DNA from: CAZVPF01 sp964628195
GTDB taxonomy: Bacteria > Planctomycetota > Phycisphaerae > Sedimentisphaerales > Anaerohalosphaeraceae
Assembly (NCBI GenBank): GCA_964628195.1
Contig: CAZVPF010000004.1
Span: forward strand, 1 to 64,000
Length of the DNA stretch: 64,000 nucleotides
Direction of reading: 5' to 3'
Shown here one piece after another: positions 50,540-59,604 of this stretch. Positions within the stretch are counted from its first letter, which is position 1. The number at the start of each line of letters is the position of its first letter. The notes beneath the pieces are model-generated. The model saw only the letters and a list, made by a program, of their open reading frames with translations. It searched no databases and was not told where the DNA came from. Made by a program: the position numbers and the translations under genes.

Positions 50540-52919
50540 AATAAGGTTTGTCTTGCTTATACATTTCAAGATGCTTTTGAAGTTCCTGCTTTACCTGGTC
50601 GGTGTCTGCAATTTTGAGGGCTTTTTCAGCAGTTTCGATGGCCCGGGCATAATCACCGTTTGCGGCGTATGCCACACCGAGTGTATCGAGCATTCCAGCG
50701 TTTTTATATTCCGTAAGTTCACATGCTTTTTGCGCGTATTCAAGGGCCGTTTCGGGGTTGTGGTAATCGGCCGAGTTATGGGCCGCAAGCAGCCATGCAA
50801 GGTTGTTATATACTGCGGCATTTTCCGGCTGGAGTTCGATAACCTTTTGCCATTGCCTGAGGGCACCTGAAAAGTTATCGTCGCTGTAATAAAGCCTGGC
50901 AAGCTCATTGCGGGCAGCGGCATCGTCGGGATTTTTATCGACTTGGGCCTGGTACTGCTCGGTGAGCTGTGCAATACGAATTTTTCTTTTCAGGGCGTTT
51001 ATCTTCGAAGCAATGTCAGAGTTTGACGGGTCGAGCTGGAGACATCTCTGCCATGCTTCGAGGGCCTTTTCATTCTCTTCAAGCTTGAAGTAGGCCCGGC
51101 CGAGGAAATCGAAGACATGCGCGCCAGGCTCGGGCATCTGGGCCAGCTTAGTCCAGTTCTCTATCGCTTTTTCATAATCCTTAGTGTTGAAATGCACAGT
51201 CGCAAGCTGGTCCAATACTTCGGGGGAGTTGGGCTGAAGCTCAAGCATTTTAGCGAAGTACACTTTTGCCTTTTCGTAATCCTCAAGTGCTGCGTAGGAA
51301 CCGGCGATGAACTTGTAAATCATGTAAAAACTCGACTTACCTAAATTTGAGCTTTCTTTGATCTTGCCCTGTTCCTGCAACTGATGATACCGTTTTATGT
51401 ACTCGTGGCCGTATTCAAGTGCATAGTGATAATCCTTAATTGTATAATGAACGCGTGATGCGATAAAGTATGTATTTGGCAAATCGGCCCAGTCTTTCAG
51501 TAGCCGATCACATATATTTTTTGCTTTATCGAATTCCTGATAATACAGAAGGTATATTATTCTCTGGTTTCCTTCGTGGAATTCTATGTAGTCCTTTGGG
51601 TCGGGCTTGCCCTGGTCCATCTCATAATCGACGTCAAGTGAATCACCTACGCCAACATAGCCGAGACTTTCGAGTTTTTTCCTTGTCTGTTCGTCAAGTG
51701 TGACCTCTCCGCTTTGTGCGGTGCCGACCATTTCCGTGGTCATTTCATTGAGCCTTGCTTTTAAGAGCCTTGCCCGTTTTTCACCGGGTTCGATAAGGTT
51801 CTCTTTTTCGGCTGGGTCGTTTTGGTGGTTATAAAGCTCCGGGCGGGTGGTGTCTATAAACTTCCACTGGTCATTAACTATTCCCAAAAGCGGATTGCAT
51901 CCATATCTGGTCGGAGTGAGGGACTCGCAGTAAACGTGCCTTTTTTGCTCCGTATTTAGGCTGTCAGGGCCAGAGAGGTCCACGCCCTGCATATACTCGG
52001 GTATCTCAAGACCAAGGGCTCCGAGAATTGTCGGTGTTACGTCAACGATACTTACGGCTTGTTTAATCCTGCCCGGTTCGGTGTCCGGCAAGCCCTTGAT
52101 TATGAACGGAACGTGCACCATCTGCTGGTAAATATAGTACCCGTGCTCCAGTTCACCGTGCTCGCCGAGGCCTTCGCCGTGGTCGCCGAGAACAATGATA
52201 AGCGTGCTGTCGTACAGATCAAGCTGCCTGAGTTTTTCAATTACCTTTGATATGCAGTGGTCGGTGTAGGCTATCTCTCCGGCGTAAAGGTCGTCGGCGT
52301 ATTCAGCGGCAAAGGGCTCGGGCGGTTCGTACTTTGTGTGCGGGTCGTAATAGTGCAGGAAAAAGAAGAACGGCTTGTCTTTGTTTTCTTCGAGCCATTT
52401 GATCGCGTGCCTTGTGGCATCTTCTCCCCGGCGGTCCTTGCCTTCTCTGGGCCCTACAGACTCCTCGATGGTGTCATTATAGTAATCAAAACCCTGCGCC
52501 GTGCCGAACTGACTGTCCAGGACAAAAGTGCTGATGACGGCACCGGTAGCATAGCCTTTTTCTTTCAACATCTCAGGGAGGGTGACGACTTGTTCGCTGA
52601 GAGATTCATTGAGGTTGTCGTGAACGTTGTGGAACGGCGGGTATCCGCCGGTAAGCATGGTGCAGTGGGCGGGCAGCGTAAGCGGTATGCAGCTTATAGC
52701 GTTTTCGTAAAGGACACCCTGTGAGGCGAGGGCATCTATGGCGGGAGTGGTGGTGCGTTCAAAACCGTAGCAGCTTAGATGGTCGGCGCGGGTGGTATCC
52801 ATACTGATGAGCAGGACGTTGCGAATTTTTGAGCCGCCTGTCCGTGAGAACATAAAAAAGCACAAGCCGACAATAGCGATAGTAATTACAAGCGCTGCTA
52901 TTTTAACCGGAATTTTCAT
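50526..52919 (-). CDS. Sulfatase-fold/TPR fusion lacking formylglycine Cys
   Basis: Membrane-anchored protein of 797 residues: one N-terminal transmembrane helix, a sulfatase-fold domain (about 30-430; SMDTTRADHLSCYG, LGDHGEGLGEHG) with T81-L-P-A-H85 at the nucleophile site as in the downstream gene, and about eight TPR units (about 470-790; AVYNNLAWLLAAH, ENWTKLAQMPEPG). The paired Thr-type active sites imply related chemistry in the two proteins. Middle gene of a three-gene operon; 38 bp separate it from the spermidine-synthase-like gene. Confidence 0.82.
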   Translation of the reverse strand: MKIPVKIAALVITIAIVGLCFFMFSRTGGSKIRNVLLISMDTTRADHLSCYGFERTTTPAIDALASQGVLYENAISCIPLTLPAHCTMLTGGYPPFHNVHDNLNESLSEQVVTLPEMLKEKGYATGAVISTFVLDSQFGTAQGFDYYNDTIEESVGPREGKDRRGEDATRHAIKWLEENKDKPFFFFLHYYDPHTKYEPPEPFAAEYADDLYAGEIAYTDHCISKVIEKLRQLDLYDSTLIIVLGDHGEGLGEHGELEHGYYIYQQMVHVPFIIKGLPDTEPGRIKQAVSIVDVTPTILGALGLEIPEYMQGVDLSGPDSLNTEQKRHVYCESLTPTRYGCNPLLGIVNDQWKFIDTTRPELYNHQNDPAEKENLIEPGEKRARLLKARLNEMTTEMVGTAQSGEVTLDEQTRKKLESLGYVGVGDSLDVDYEMDQGKPDPKDYIEFHEGNQRIIYLLYYQEFDKAKNICDRLLKDWADLPNTYFIASRVHYTIKDYHYALEYGHEYIKRYHQLQEQGKIKESSNLGKSSFYMIYKFIAGSYAALEDYEKAKVYFAKMLELQPNSPEVLDQLATVHFNTKDYEKAIENWTKLAQMPEPGAHVFDFLGRAYFKLEENEKALEAWQRCLQLDPSNSDIASKINALKRKIRIAQLTEQYQAQVDKNPDDAAARNELARLYYSDDNFSGALRQWQKVIELQPENAAVYNNLAWLLAAHNSADYHNPETALEYAQKACELTEYKNAGMLDTLGVAYAANGDYARAIETAEKALKIADTDQVKQELQKHLEMYKQDKPYYEDK

Positions 52920-52957
52920 CTTAATCTTATCTTCCTTTTTTCAAAGAATTATACTAA

Positions 52958-55900
52958 TCACTTAGTGTTGGCAAGCTGCTGCTGGGCCTTTTCCAGGTTC
53001 TGCGAAGGTTTACCCCAACCGGGCCGCAATTGAAGGGCTTTTTCGTAATGCTGCACCGCCTCAACCAGCCGTCCCTGGAGGTGAAGCACGACGGCGAGAT
53101 CGTTGTGAAGCGGCGCCGAGTCAGGTATTAAATCGAGGGCTTTTTTATAGTAGCTTTCTGCATTGGAAAACTGCTGAGTCTGCCTGTACAGATCAGCCAA
53201 TTTCGCATAGGCTGGAACCTTGTCTTCGAGTTTATCAAGATTTTTCAAAATAGCCTGTATCTGTATCATCATCCATCGAGCCTTAAGGGCAGGATTTCGA
53301 AACGGCTCATAAATAAATTCATTGTTGGCAACATATTCATCCATTAAATTAAGGAACCGCTGTTTCTGCTCGGTGGTGGCCAGTTCCAATTTTACAATTC
53401 CCGCTGCGGCCTGCTCTCCGTAAACAGAAAGCATCATCTCCACAAAATCTATCTGCGCGTCAACATCTCCGATTACGTCGACAATGATTTCACGCGTTGC
53501 GGGCTTAAAGTGGCGTTTTGCCGCAATTCTGTTCGGGATTGTCTGATCATCGGTATACATCATCTTAGGTGCAAGAAATTCGAGGTGAGGCGCCAGGTCG
53601 GAGTTTGTCTTGCCGTACCCGAACAACTGCTGCATATCCTCCGACATAACAGTACCATAAAAAGAAGTAGGGTTGAGAAAAGTCAGGTTCTGTGACTTCT
53701 GGGTGTTATTCATGTTTCTCTTTACGTTCTCTATCTGCAGCCCGTCGATGCCCTTGAATCCGAGCATCAAATAATCTCCCGGCAGTGTCTGAACCATTGC
53801 ATTTTTGTCAAACACCCGTGCAAATGTCCTGCCGACCATAGCGAAAGATTCCCAGTCCATCTGATATGAATGAATGAACTGTGCAAAAATACCGCGATCT
53901 TTAAGTGCGTCTTTTGCGATTGTAAAAAAGTCTTCCGTAAACAATGCTGCCAGTCCGGCCATCCAGGGGTTTGAGGGTTCGGATATTATGACGTCATATT
54001 TTTTTTTCGTAAGATCAAGATGCGCCCTGCCGTCCTGGACTATAACTTTGCTCCGGGGGTCTTCGAGAACGTTACCATTCCACCTGTCGAAGAAATGGCT
54101 TGCTTCCATGACTTCGGCACTTATCTCAAGTATGTCAAGAGTTTCGATCGGGTAGTTCAGTGCCTCGCCACTGGTTATTCCGCTGGCGTGTCCGAGCACC
54201 ATGACGTCCTTTGGGTTGGGATGAAACGCCATAGGGATATGGGCACTTAGAACCTGTGTCGGCATGTCGCCATAGGATGATGCGTCGGGCTTGCCGCTTA
54301 GGATAAGGCTGTACTTTTCCGTACCGAACATGTCGATATCATGGCTGACCACTGTAAATCCGCCAATGCCGTCACCGTAATAAACAATATCGAGGTCCTT
54401 TGTCTTCGGCATAATCCCTCTGCCCTTTATCAATGTATCAAACCAGTTGCTCTTTTCGAGTATCCAGTCGATCTTGTCGAGCCTGTGATATCTTCCGTAT
54501 GCTAACGACTGCCTGTCCCATTTCGGGAACTGCGTCGCAATGGCAGCGCCTATTAGCACCAGCACAGCAACCGGCAAAAGGCGTATCTTATGTTGTTTTG
54601 CAGACCATATCGCCGCAGCGGCTGCGATTAGGGCTGCTGTTATCTGGATGCTGAAAACAAGCCTCAGGCCGTTTTCCTTGCCGATCAATGGAATGATTAA
54701 AAAGCCCGCACAAAACGAACCGAGGACGGCGCCTATCGTGTTTATCGCATAAGCGAAGCCGACGCTCTTGCCTATGCGATCGAGCGAATAGGTGTATATT
54801 TTGCCCACGAGGGGGAAGGTCGAACCGAGACAGAGAGTTGGCGGGAGCATGAACAGGAACAGGACAAGGGCCTTTGAGGCGTTTAGCATAAAGAAGCTGT
54901 CCTTGTTTTCGTAAATCAGCTTGGCGAAGAAGAACTGGCTGTTGCCGAGGAGCTGGCTTACGAGCAGTGCCAGCAGGCCGGCAAGAACCTGTGTGTTAAT
55001 GAGCAGCCACAGTGGGCTTTTGACCTTGTCTGCGAGGCGTCCGAAGAGCATGGCGCCAACTGCAAGGCCGGTGATGAATGTTACCAGTACGATCGTGAAG
55101 GAGTAGGTTGTCGGACCTATGATCAGGCCCAGCAGCTTGGTCCATATTACTTCGTATGCCATTGAGCAGAAGCCTGAGACGGCGAAGATGATAAGGGCTA
55201 TAAGGACGGCTGTTCTGGTGCTTTTTTGGGCAGGCAGGGTTGCCGGTTCGGCGGGTTGACCGCTGGATGTTCTGGGGGGAGCGGGTCGGTCGAACGCTGC
55301 ACCGGACATGGTTTTGGAAGCGAATATTGCAACGATGCCTATAAGGATGTTGGCCATGACTGCCGCAGCAAGGGTGCCGTTCATGCCGAGGGCGGCGATC
55401 AGCCAGAAGCCGGCGAGTAAGGCGCCCAGTGCGGCACCTATGGTGTTGAGGCCGTAAAGGCGTCCTACGTGGTCGCCGAGATGCGAAAGTTTCTGGACGT
55501 AAAATCGGCAGAGGATGGGCAGGGTTGCGCCCATGCAGACTACGGGCAAAATAAGCAGGACAAGGCAGAAGAGGAAGGTCAGGAAGTTGTAGAGGTAGAA
55601 ATACTCGAACAGGTGGTTGTAGAAGAAGGCGTACAGCGGCCTGGCGGCGATGAGTATCGCGGGAAAGATGAGGCAGTAAATGCCGATAATTATTTCAAGC
55701 CAGCCGTAGATGCGGACCAGTTTCAGGGCGTCGGTTATTTTGTCGATTATGCGGCTGGCGAGATAGCTGCCCAGGCCCAGGCCGCCCATAAAAATGGTCA
55801 GGACAATGCTGATGGCAAAGGGAGCGCCGCCGATTACCTTGACAAGCATCCGGGTCCAGAGAATTTGGTAAATAAGCCCTGTCATGCCCGATACGAAGAA

Positions 55901-55984
55901 ACATACGAGGATAAGGCTGAAAAGACCCTTGCCTGAACTGTCTTTGTGTAAGGAATTGTCCTGAGCGTTTTGTATATTCGACAT
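52958..55984 (-). CDS. Membrane spermidine-synthase-like protein with TPR tail
   Basis: 1008 residues in three parts: two blocks of hydrophobic helices resembling MFS halves (about 20-225 and 250-485; each with a LIYQ/MAYEVIWT-type opening and GxxxGxxL-SR/GRLADK loop), a spermidine-synthase-fold domain (about 510-775; VLGHASGITSGEAL, LEISAEVMEA, VIVQDGRAHL, DVIISEPSNPWM) and TPRs (about 890-1000). Such fusions are common in planctomycetes, with no proven substrate. The GHASG loop replaces the usual G-G-G-x-G, and SEPSNPW replaces the D-x-x-D aminopropyl-transfer site, so polyamine synthesis is unlikely. Confidence 0.8.
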   Translation of the reverse strand: MSNIQNAQDNSLHKDSSGKGLFSLILVCFFVSGMTGLIYQILWTRMLVKVIGGAPFAISIVLTIFMGGLGLGSYLASRIIDKITDALKLVRIYGWLEIIIGIYCLIFPAILIAARPLYAFFYNHLFEYFYLYNFLTFLFCLVLLILPVVCMGATLPILCRFYVQKLSHLGDHVGRLYGLNTIGAALGALLAGFWLIAALGMNGTLAAAVMANILIGIVAIFASKTMSGAAFDRPAPPRTSSGQPAEPATLPAQKSTRTAVLIALIIFAVSGFCSMAYEVIWTKLLGLIIGPTTYSFTIVLVTFITGLAVGAMLFGRLADKVKSPLWLLINTQVLAGLLALLVSQLLGNSQFFFAKLIYENKDSFFMLNASKALVLFLFMLPPTLCLGSTFPLVGKIYTYSLDRIGKSVGFAYAINTIGAVLGSFCAGFLIIPLIGKENGLRLVFSIQITAALIAAAAAIWSAKQHKIRLLPVAVLVLIGAAIATQFPKWDRQSLAYGRYHRLDKIDWILEKSNWFDTLIKGRGIMPKTKDLDIVYYGDGIGGFTVVSHDIDMFGTEKYSLILSGKPDASSYGDMPTQVLSAHIPMAFHPNPKDVMVLGHASGITSGEALNYPIETLDILEISAEVMEASHFFDRWNGNVLEDPRSKVIVQDGRAHLDLTKKKYDVIISEPSNPWMAGLAALFTEDFFTIAKDALKDRGIFAQFIHSYQMDWESFAMVGRTFARVFDKNAMVQTLPGDYLMLGFKGIDGLQIENVKRNMNNTQKSQNLTFLNPTSFYGTVMSEDMQQLFGYGKTNSDLAPHLEFLAPKMMYTDDQTIPNRIAAKRHFKPATREIIVDVIGDVDAQIDFVEMMLSVYGEQAAAGIVKLELATTEQKQRFLNLMDEYVANNEFIYEPFRNPALKARWMMIQIQAILKNLDKLEDKVPAYAKLADLYRQTQQFSNAESYYKKALDLIPDSAPLHNDLAVVLHLQGRLVEAVQHYEKALQLRPGWGKPSQNLEKAQQQLANTK

Positions 55985-56114
55985 ATTGGTAAGCCCGTAA
56001 ACTAATTAAGTATAGTTATTTCAGCGCCGGCAGGTTCGATCGGACCATTAGAATATACAAATATCGGCTATTATTCAAGCGATATTTATTAAAAGTGACG
56101 TAATTGGGCGCAAT

Positions 56115-56147
56115 AAAAAAGGGGACAGGATTAACCTGTCCCCTTTT
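56115..56147 (-). terminator. Rho-independent terminator of the PEP-CTERM gene at 56180
   Basis: Perfect 13-bp stem AAAAGGGGACAGG / CCTGTCCCCTTTT (56147-56135 with 56129-56117) with a 5-nt loop; T-run on the minus strand after it. Confidence 0.92.
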
Positions 56148-56179
56148 AGGAAACTTAATTTAAGCTAATGGTTCTTAGC

Positions 56180-56815
56180 TTATTTGCGGCGACGGAGGAA
56201 AAGACCACCGAGACCGAGAAGACCAACAGTCATGGGCTCCGGTACGTTGTACAGAGTCAGGCTGCCGAGATCTTCCTGAAGCAGAGGCTGCCAATCCGGG
56301 AACGGACCACCAGAAAGAGATGTATACGGTGCATAGTCATCTCCTACTGTAGCGGTGTCGATCAGGCTGATAGTCATCGGGCCTTCACCTGTGCAGCAAA
56401 CGATAAAGTTGTAGAATACCTGTCTTGCGCCTTCACCAGCACTGAGACCATCAAGAGATACGCCTTCGAGGTGTACACCATTCTGGAGGCCAGCAAACGA
56501 GAAAGTGCTCAGGTTTGTGTTAACGATAGGATCGCCACCCTTTGTGAAGCTCTTGTAATCAAAAGCGCCAGCGCCTTCAACAACAAGATCAACACCGATA
56601 CCAGAGAGCATGTAACCATTGTAGCTGGGGTAGCCATCATAAAGGTTCTGATTGAGAACCAGAGCTATCTCGATGCACTCACCTATTGCCAACGGATCTT
56701 CCTGTGTACCAGCATGACCCTGATCACCAAGACCTACTGTCTGAACCTCTACTACTGTTGCACTCGATACTGCGGCAAGGCCAAGAACCAATGCCATAAC
56801 CAATAATTTCTTCAT
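56180..56815 (-). CDS. PEP-CTERM secreted protein, cohesin-like
   Basis: About 211 residues: signal peptide (MKKLLVMALVLGLAAVSSA), a beta-rich domain of about 160 residues with a structure like other PEP-CTERM cohesin-type domains (LVLNQNLYDGY, FSFAGLQNGVHLEG, FYNFIVCCTGEG), and a PEP-CTERM tail (VPEPMTVGLLGLGGLFLRRRK). GGAG lies six bases before the second of two adjacent ATGs, so 56815 is chosen over 56818. Perfect terminator downstream. Function unknown. Confidence 0.75.
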   Translation of the reverse strand: MKKLLVMALVLGLAAVSSATVVEVQTVGLGDQGHAGTQEDPLAIGECIEIALVLNQNLYDGYPSYNGYMLSGIGVDLVVEGAGAFDYKSFTKGGDPIVNTNLSTFSFAGLQNGVHLEGVSLDGLSAGEGARQVFYNFIVCCTGEGPMTISLIDTATVGDDYAPYTSLSGGPFPDWQPLLQEDLGSLTLYNVPEPMTVGLLGLGGLFLRRRK

Positions 56816-56842
56816 CATTTTCTCCTTTCATCACTCTTTAAG

Positions 56843-56856
56843 TTTAGTTAACTAAA
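56843..56856. promoter_or_regulatory. 14-bp perfect palindrome before PEP-CTERM gene
   Basis: TTTAGTTAACTAAA lies between the promoter at 56870-56899 and the ATG at 56815, downstream of the predicted start, so it could be a repressor site. Confidence 0.4.
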
Positions 56857-56869
56857 TTCTTACTACAAA

Positions 56870-56899
56870 ATAATACGTAACGCAGCGTTTGTTTAACAA
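56870..56899 (-). promoter_or_regulatory. Promoter of the PEP-CTERM gene
   Basis: Minus-strand TTGTTA (56899-56894), 18-nt spacer, TATTAT (56875-56870). The -35 lies within an inverted repeat TTTGTT-T-AACAAA (56888-56900). Confidence 0.5.
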
Positions 56900-56917
56900 A
56901 TTCTTCTTAACTTACTA

Positions 56918-57691
56918 CTACGGACAGTCAGCAGCAACTGCACTGCCGAAGTTGTCGCGGAACTCGGGCCAATCAGCAAGACCGATTGAACCGTCCTGGT
57001 TGAAGTCGCCACAGATGTTTGCTTCATACTCAGCATCGCCTGAGCTGAAACCAAAACCGTCACGGAAGTTCGGCCAGTCTTCAAGACCTACAGAACCGTT
57101 ACCATCGGCGTCACCGTGACACTGTGTAGCGAAGTCCCAGCAAGCCGGGCCTGAGCCGCCAACTGTCAGAGGCTGAGCTGTGGCACATGTGATAGCAAGG
57201 CTGTTGCCGTCAACGTCTACAACACCGCCGCGAAGGTCGTTGTCACAGATGTCAACAGAAGCTGTCTCGGTTGCACTGAGTACGATAACAACAGATGTTG
57301 CGCCTACTGCAGGACCTGCAACAGCTTCACCAGGCAGGAAACCTGCACTGATTGTGAAGTTCATGTCATCAGCAGCCGGACCGGGATTTGCATCGTCAGC
57401 CTTTGCGTCCTCAACAGTGCCTGCACCATAGGTGTATCCGCCACCGTTTACTTCGAGGTCCCATGCGTGGTCCATGTAAATGTTCATTTCCGCGGGTGCG
57501 ATTGAATCGATTGTCAGAGCCTTGTCTGAGTCGATCTCAAGAGCGATACCCACAATGTTGCCCTCACCAGCATCTGGAGTGATGGTGAGTGTTGCCTGAC
57601 CTGCCGCAGGTACGCCGTCCTGCCATGTCATTGTGGCAGCGAACAACGGAGCAGCGATCAGAAGCGCCATAACGATTGCTAATTTCTTCAT
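56918..57691 (-). CDS. Secreted cohesin-like protein with paired dockerin-like tail
   Basis: About 257 residues: signal peptide (MKKLAIVMALLIAAPLFA), a beta-sandwich domain (about 22-175; GNIVGIALEIDSD, TSVVIVLSATE), and a paired dockerin-like C-terminus (DADGNGSVGLEDWPNFRDGFG and DFNQDGSIGLADWPEFRDNFG). The tail closely matches that of the giant beta-helix protein at 35590. The frame is open to 57754, but GGAAAGG and a proper signal peptide support ATG at 57691. The beta domain resembles the cohesin-like proteins that accompany such tails. Partner unknown. Confidence 0.75.
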   Translation of the reverse strand: MKKLAIVMALLIAAPLFAATMTWQDGVPAAGQATLTITPDAGEGNIVGIALEIDSDKALTIDSIAPAEMNIYMDHAWDLEVNGGGYTYGAGTVEDAKADDANPGPAADDMNFTISAGFLPGEAVAGPAVGATSVVIVLSATETASVDICDNDLRGGVVDVDGNSLAITCATAQPLTVGGSGPACWDFATQCHGDADGNGSVGLEDWPNFRDGFGFSSGDAEYEANICGDFNQDGSIGLADWPEFRDNFGSAVAADCP

Positions 57692-58100
57692 ACTAGCACC
57701 TTTCCTTTCTCTTTTTACTTTCTCTAATCTATTCCACACCAGCAAGCAACGCACTTGTCCGGCGACACGCTTGATTGGTACCCTCCGCCTTAGGAAAACA
57801 ACCCCTAAAGTTGGTCCAATGCAACTTAACTACAAAGGTAATAATACCAACATCGTCAATCAAAATCAAGCAAAAAATAAAATTAATTTTCGGTTAATAC
57901 TCATAAAATCTTCTCTTGTTTTGGGGTGTTTGACATTCAGGAGCTGCATAAACAAAACAATATTATTCTCGGGCGTTTTACCTATATAGTCCAGCAAAAA
58001 AGCTTCCGTTACGCGGAAATATATTTTGAAACGGTATATTTTTTCCCATTTTTGGGGATTTTTTGTACTATTACGCGGCTGTTTGAGCTATTTTATCCGC
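57692..58100. other. AT-rich divergent intergenic region
   Basis: Separates the leftward dockerin gene from rodA. A TTGACA occurs at 57930-57935 but has no -10 at the right distance, and a 12-bp palindrome AAAATTAATTTT lies at 57879-57890. No gene or RNA can be supported. Confidence 0.4.
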
Positions 58101-59381
58101 ATGGCAAAGATACTTGAAGGCAGAATTTTCCTTGTTCGCATGATAATGCTCGGCGCGGCTTTTTCGCTTGTAACTATTGGTATTATAAGCATTTACGCCA
58201 TCGGGAACCCGGCGGCGGACGCGGATGTTCCGGGTTTTCTGGCGACAGCGTGGAAAAAGCAGCTTTTTTTCACTGTAATCGCGCTTTTTGGCCTTTTTGC
58301 GATAAACTTGATGGACTATCGGTACCTCGGTCCGGCAAGCTACTGGCTGTACGGGGGCGTGCTTGCGGCGCTTGCGTTACTGCTTGTAGGCAAGGCAGTT
58401 ACGATACATTTTCCGCCGTTTATTTCGATACCGGTTATCAACGGGACGTGCAGATGGATACGGATAGGTACGGAGTCGACTTTTCTGCAGGTTCAGCCTT
58501 CGGAGGCGTGCAAACTTATATATATTATAGCTTTGGCGTGGTATCTGCGGTTTCGGAGCAATTACCGCCGTTTTCGGGGTCTTCTGGGGCCTTTTGCGCT
58601 GACTCTGCTTGCGATGGTGCTGATTCTGTTCGAGCCGGACCTGGGGACGGTGCTGCTGATGATGCCGGTGCTTTTCTGTATGTTATTCGTGGCAGGGGCC
58701 AAAGTGAGGCACCTCCTTATAATCGTGCTGATGGCCCTGGCGGTGAGCCCGTTTTTATGGACAAAAATGAACCGCTACCAGCGTTTACGCATAAGCTCGG
58801 TGCTGCTGCAGAATGACTGGGTCCGGGACAGGGCTTCCGAGAGCCCGTTCGTATCGCGACTTCTGACAGGGCGAAGCAGTTTCAGCGAGAAGAGCTGGCA
58901 GCAGGGAAGCGGCTGGCAGCTAAAGCATTCGAAGATCGCCATAGCTTCAGGGGGGCTAAAGGGTTACGGCTATCGCAAGGGTCCGTATATTACCGGACCT
59001 TTTTCCCGGTATCACCTGCCTGAACGGCATAACGATTTCATATTCGCGGCAATTGCCCACATGTTCGGGCTGTGGGGGTGCTTGACGGTTGTGCTGTTAT
59101 ATGCGGTGCTGATAGCTTGCGGTGTTGAGATCGCGTGGCTGAACACCGACCCGTTCGGGCGGCTGGTAACGGTGGGGATAATCTCGATGTTCACAGTCGA
59201 AGTTATCGTCAATATCAGTATGACGCTTGGGCTCATGCCCATTACGGGGCTTACACTGCCGCTGGTGAGCTACGGGGGGTCATCGCTTGTAGTGAGCATT
59301 CTTGCTGTAGGCGTGCTTAATAATATAGGCAAATACCGGCCGTTCAGTGTCGCCGGCAAGGCCTTTGAATTTACGGGATAA
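58101..59381 (+). CDS. rodA: RodA/FtsW-family glycan polymerase
   Basis: SEDS-family inner-membrane protein (about 426 residues, ten or so hydrophobic helices) that polymerises lipid II into peptidoglycan. Landmarks: QPSEACKLIYIIALAWYL, FEPDLGTVLLMMPV, a large extracytoplasmic loop ending YHLPERHNDFIFAAIAHMFGLWG, and C-terminal ITGLTLPLVSYGGSS. The frame is open back to a TTG at 58026, but that extension is poorly charged and has no ribosome-binding site; ATG at 58101 (MAKILEGR) gives the normal N-terminus. It stands without mreBCD or a PBP2 gene in view. Confidence 0.88.
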   Translation: MAKILEGRIFLVRMIMLGAAFSLVTIGIISIYAIGNPAADADVPGFLATAWKKQLFFTVIALFGLFAINLMDYRYLGPASYWLYGGVLAALALLLVGKAVTIHFPPFISIPVINGTCRWIRIGTESTFLQVQPSEACKLIYIIALAWYLRFRSNYRRFRGLLGPFALTLLAMVLILFEPDLGTVLLMMPVLFCMLFVAGAKVRHLLIIVLMALAVSPFLWTKMNRYQRLRISSVLLQNDWVRDRASESPFVSRLLTGRSSFSEKSWQQGSGWQLKHSKIAIASGGLKGYGYRKGPYITGPFSRYHLPERHNDFIFAAIAHMFGLWGCLTVVLLYAVLIACGVEIAWLNTDPFGRLVTVGIISMFTVEVIVNISMTLGLMPITGLTLPLVSYGGSSLVVSILAVGVLNNIGKYRPFSVAGKAFEFTG

Positions 59382-59604
59382 GGCCTGTTTTTCAATGCTT
59401 TTATTTACCTACGGAAATTGAAGGTAAGGTTATCTCTTACTTCTGAATCAGAATAATCCCTATTTTGCAATAAATCCGATAAAAGCAAGGTTTTTGCTAA
59501 TACTTTTTCAGTTTAATGCCCGAAATATTAAACTGGCATCTTTTACATTTACAAAGCATATCAGTAGATTAAGCCTTGAAAGTCAATAACTCAGGGGGCA
59601 TATT

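Noticed and set aside
52958..55984. True spermidine synthase
   Set aside because: The key aminopropyl-transfer aspartates are replaced and the protein is fused to membrane helices and TPRs.
56168..56806. 212-codon plus-strand frame over the PEP-CTERM gene
   Set aside because: The minus strand has a signal peptide, PEP-CTERM tail, promoter and terminator; the plus frame has none.
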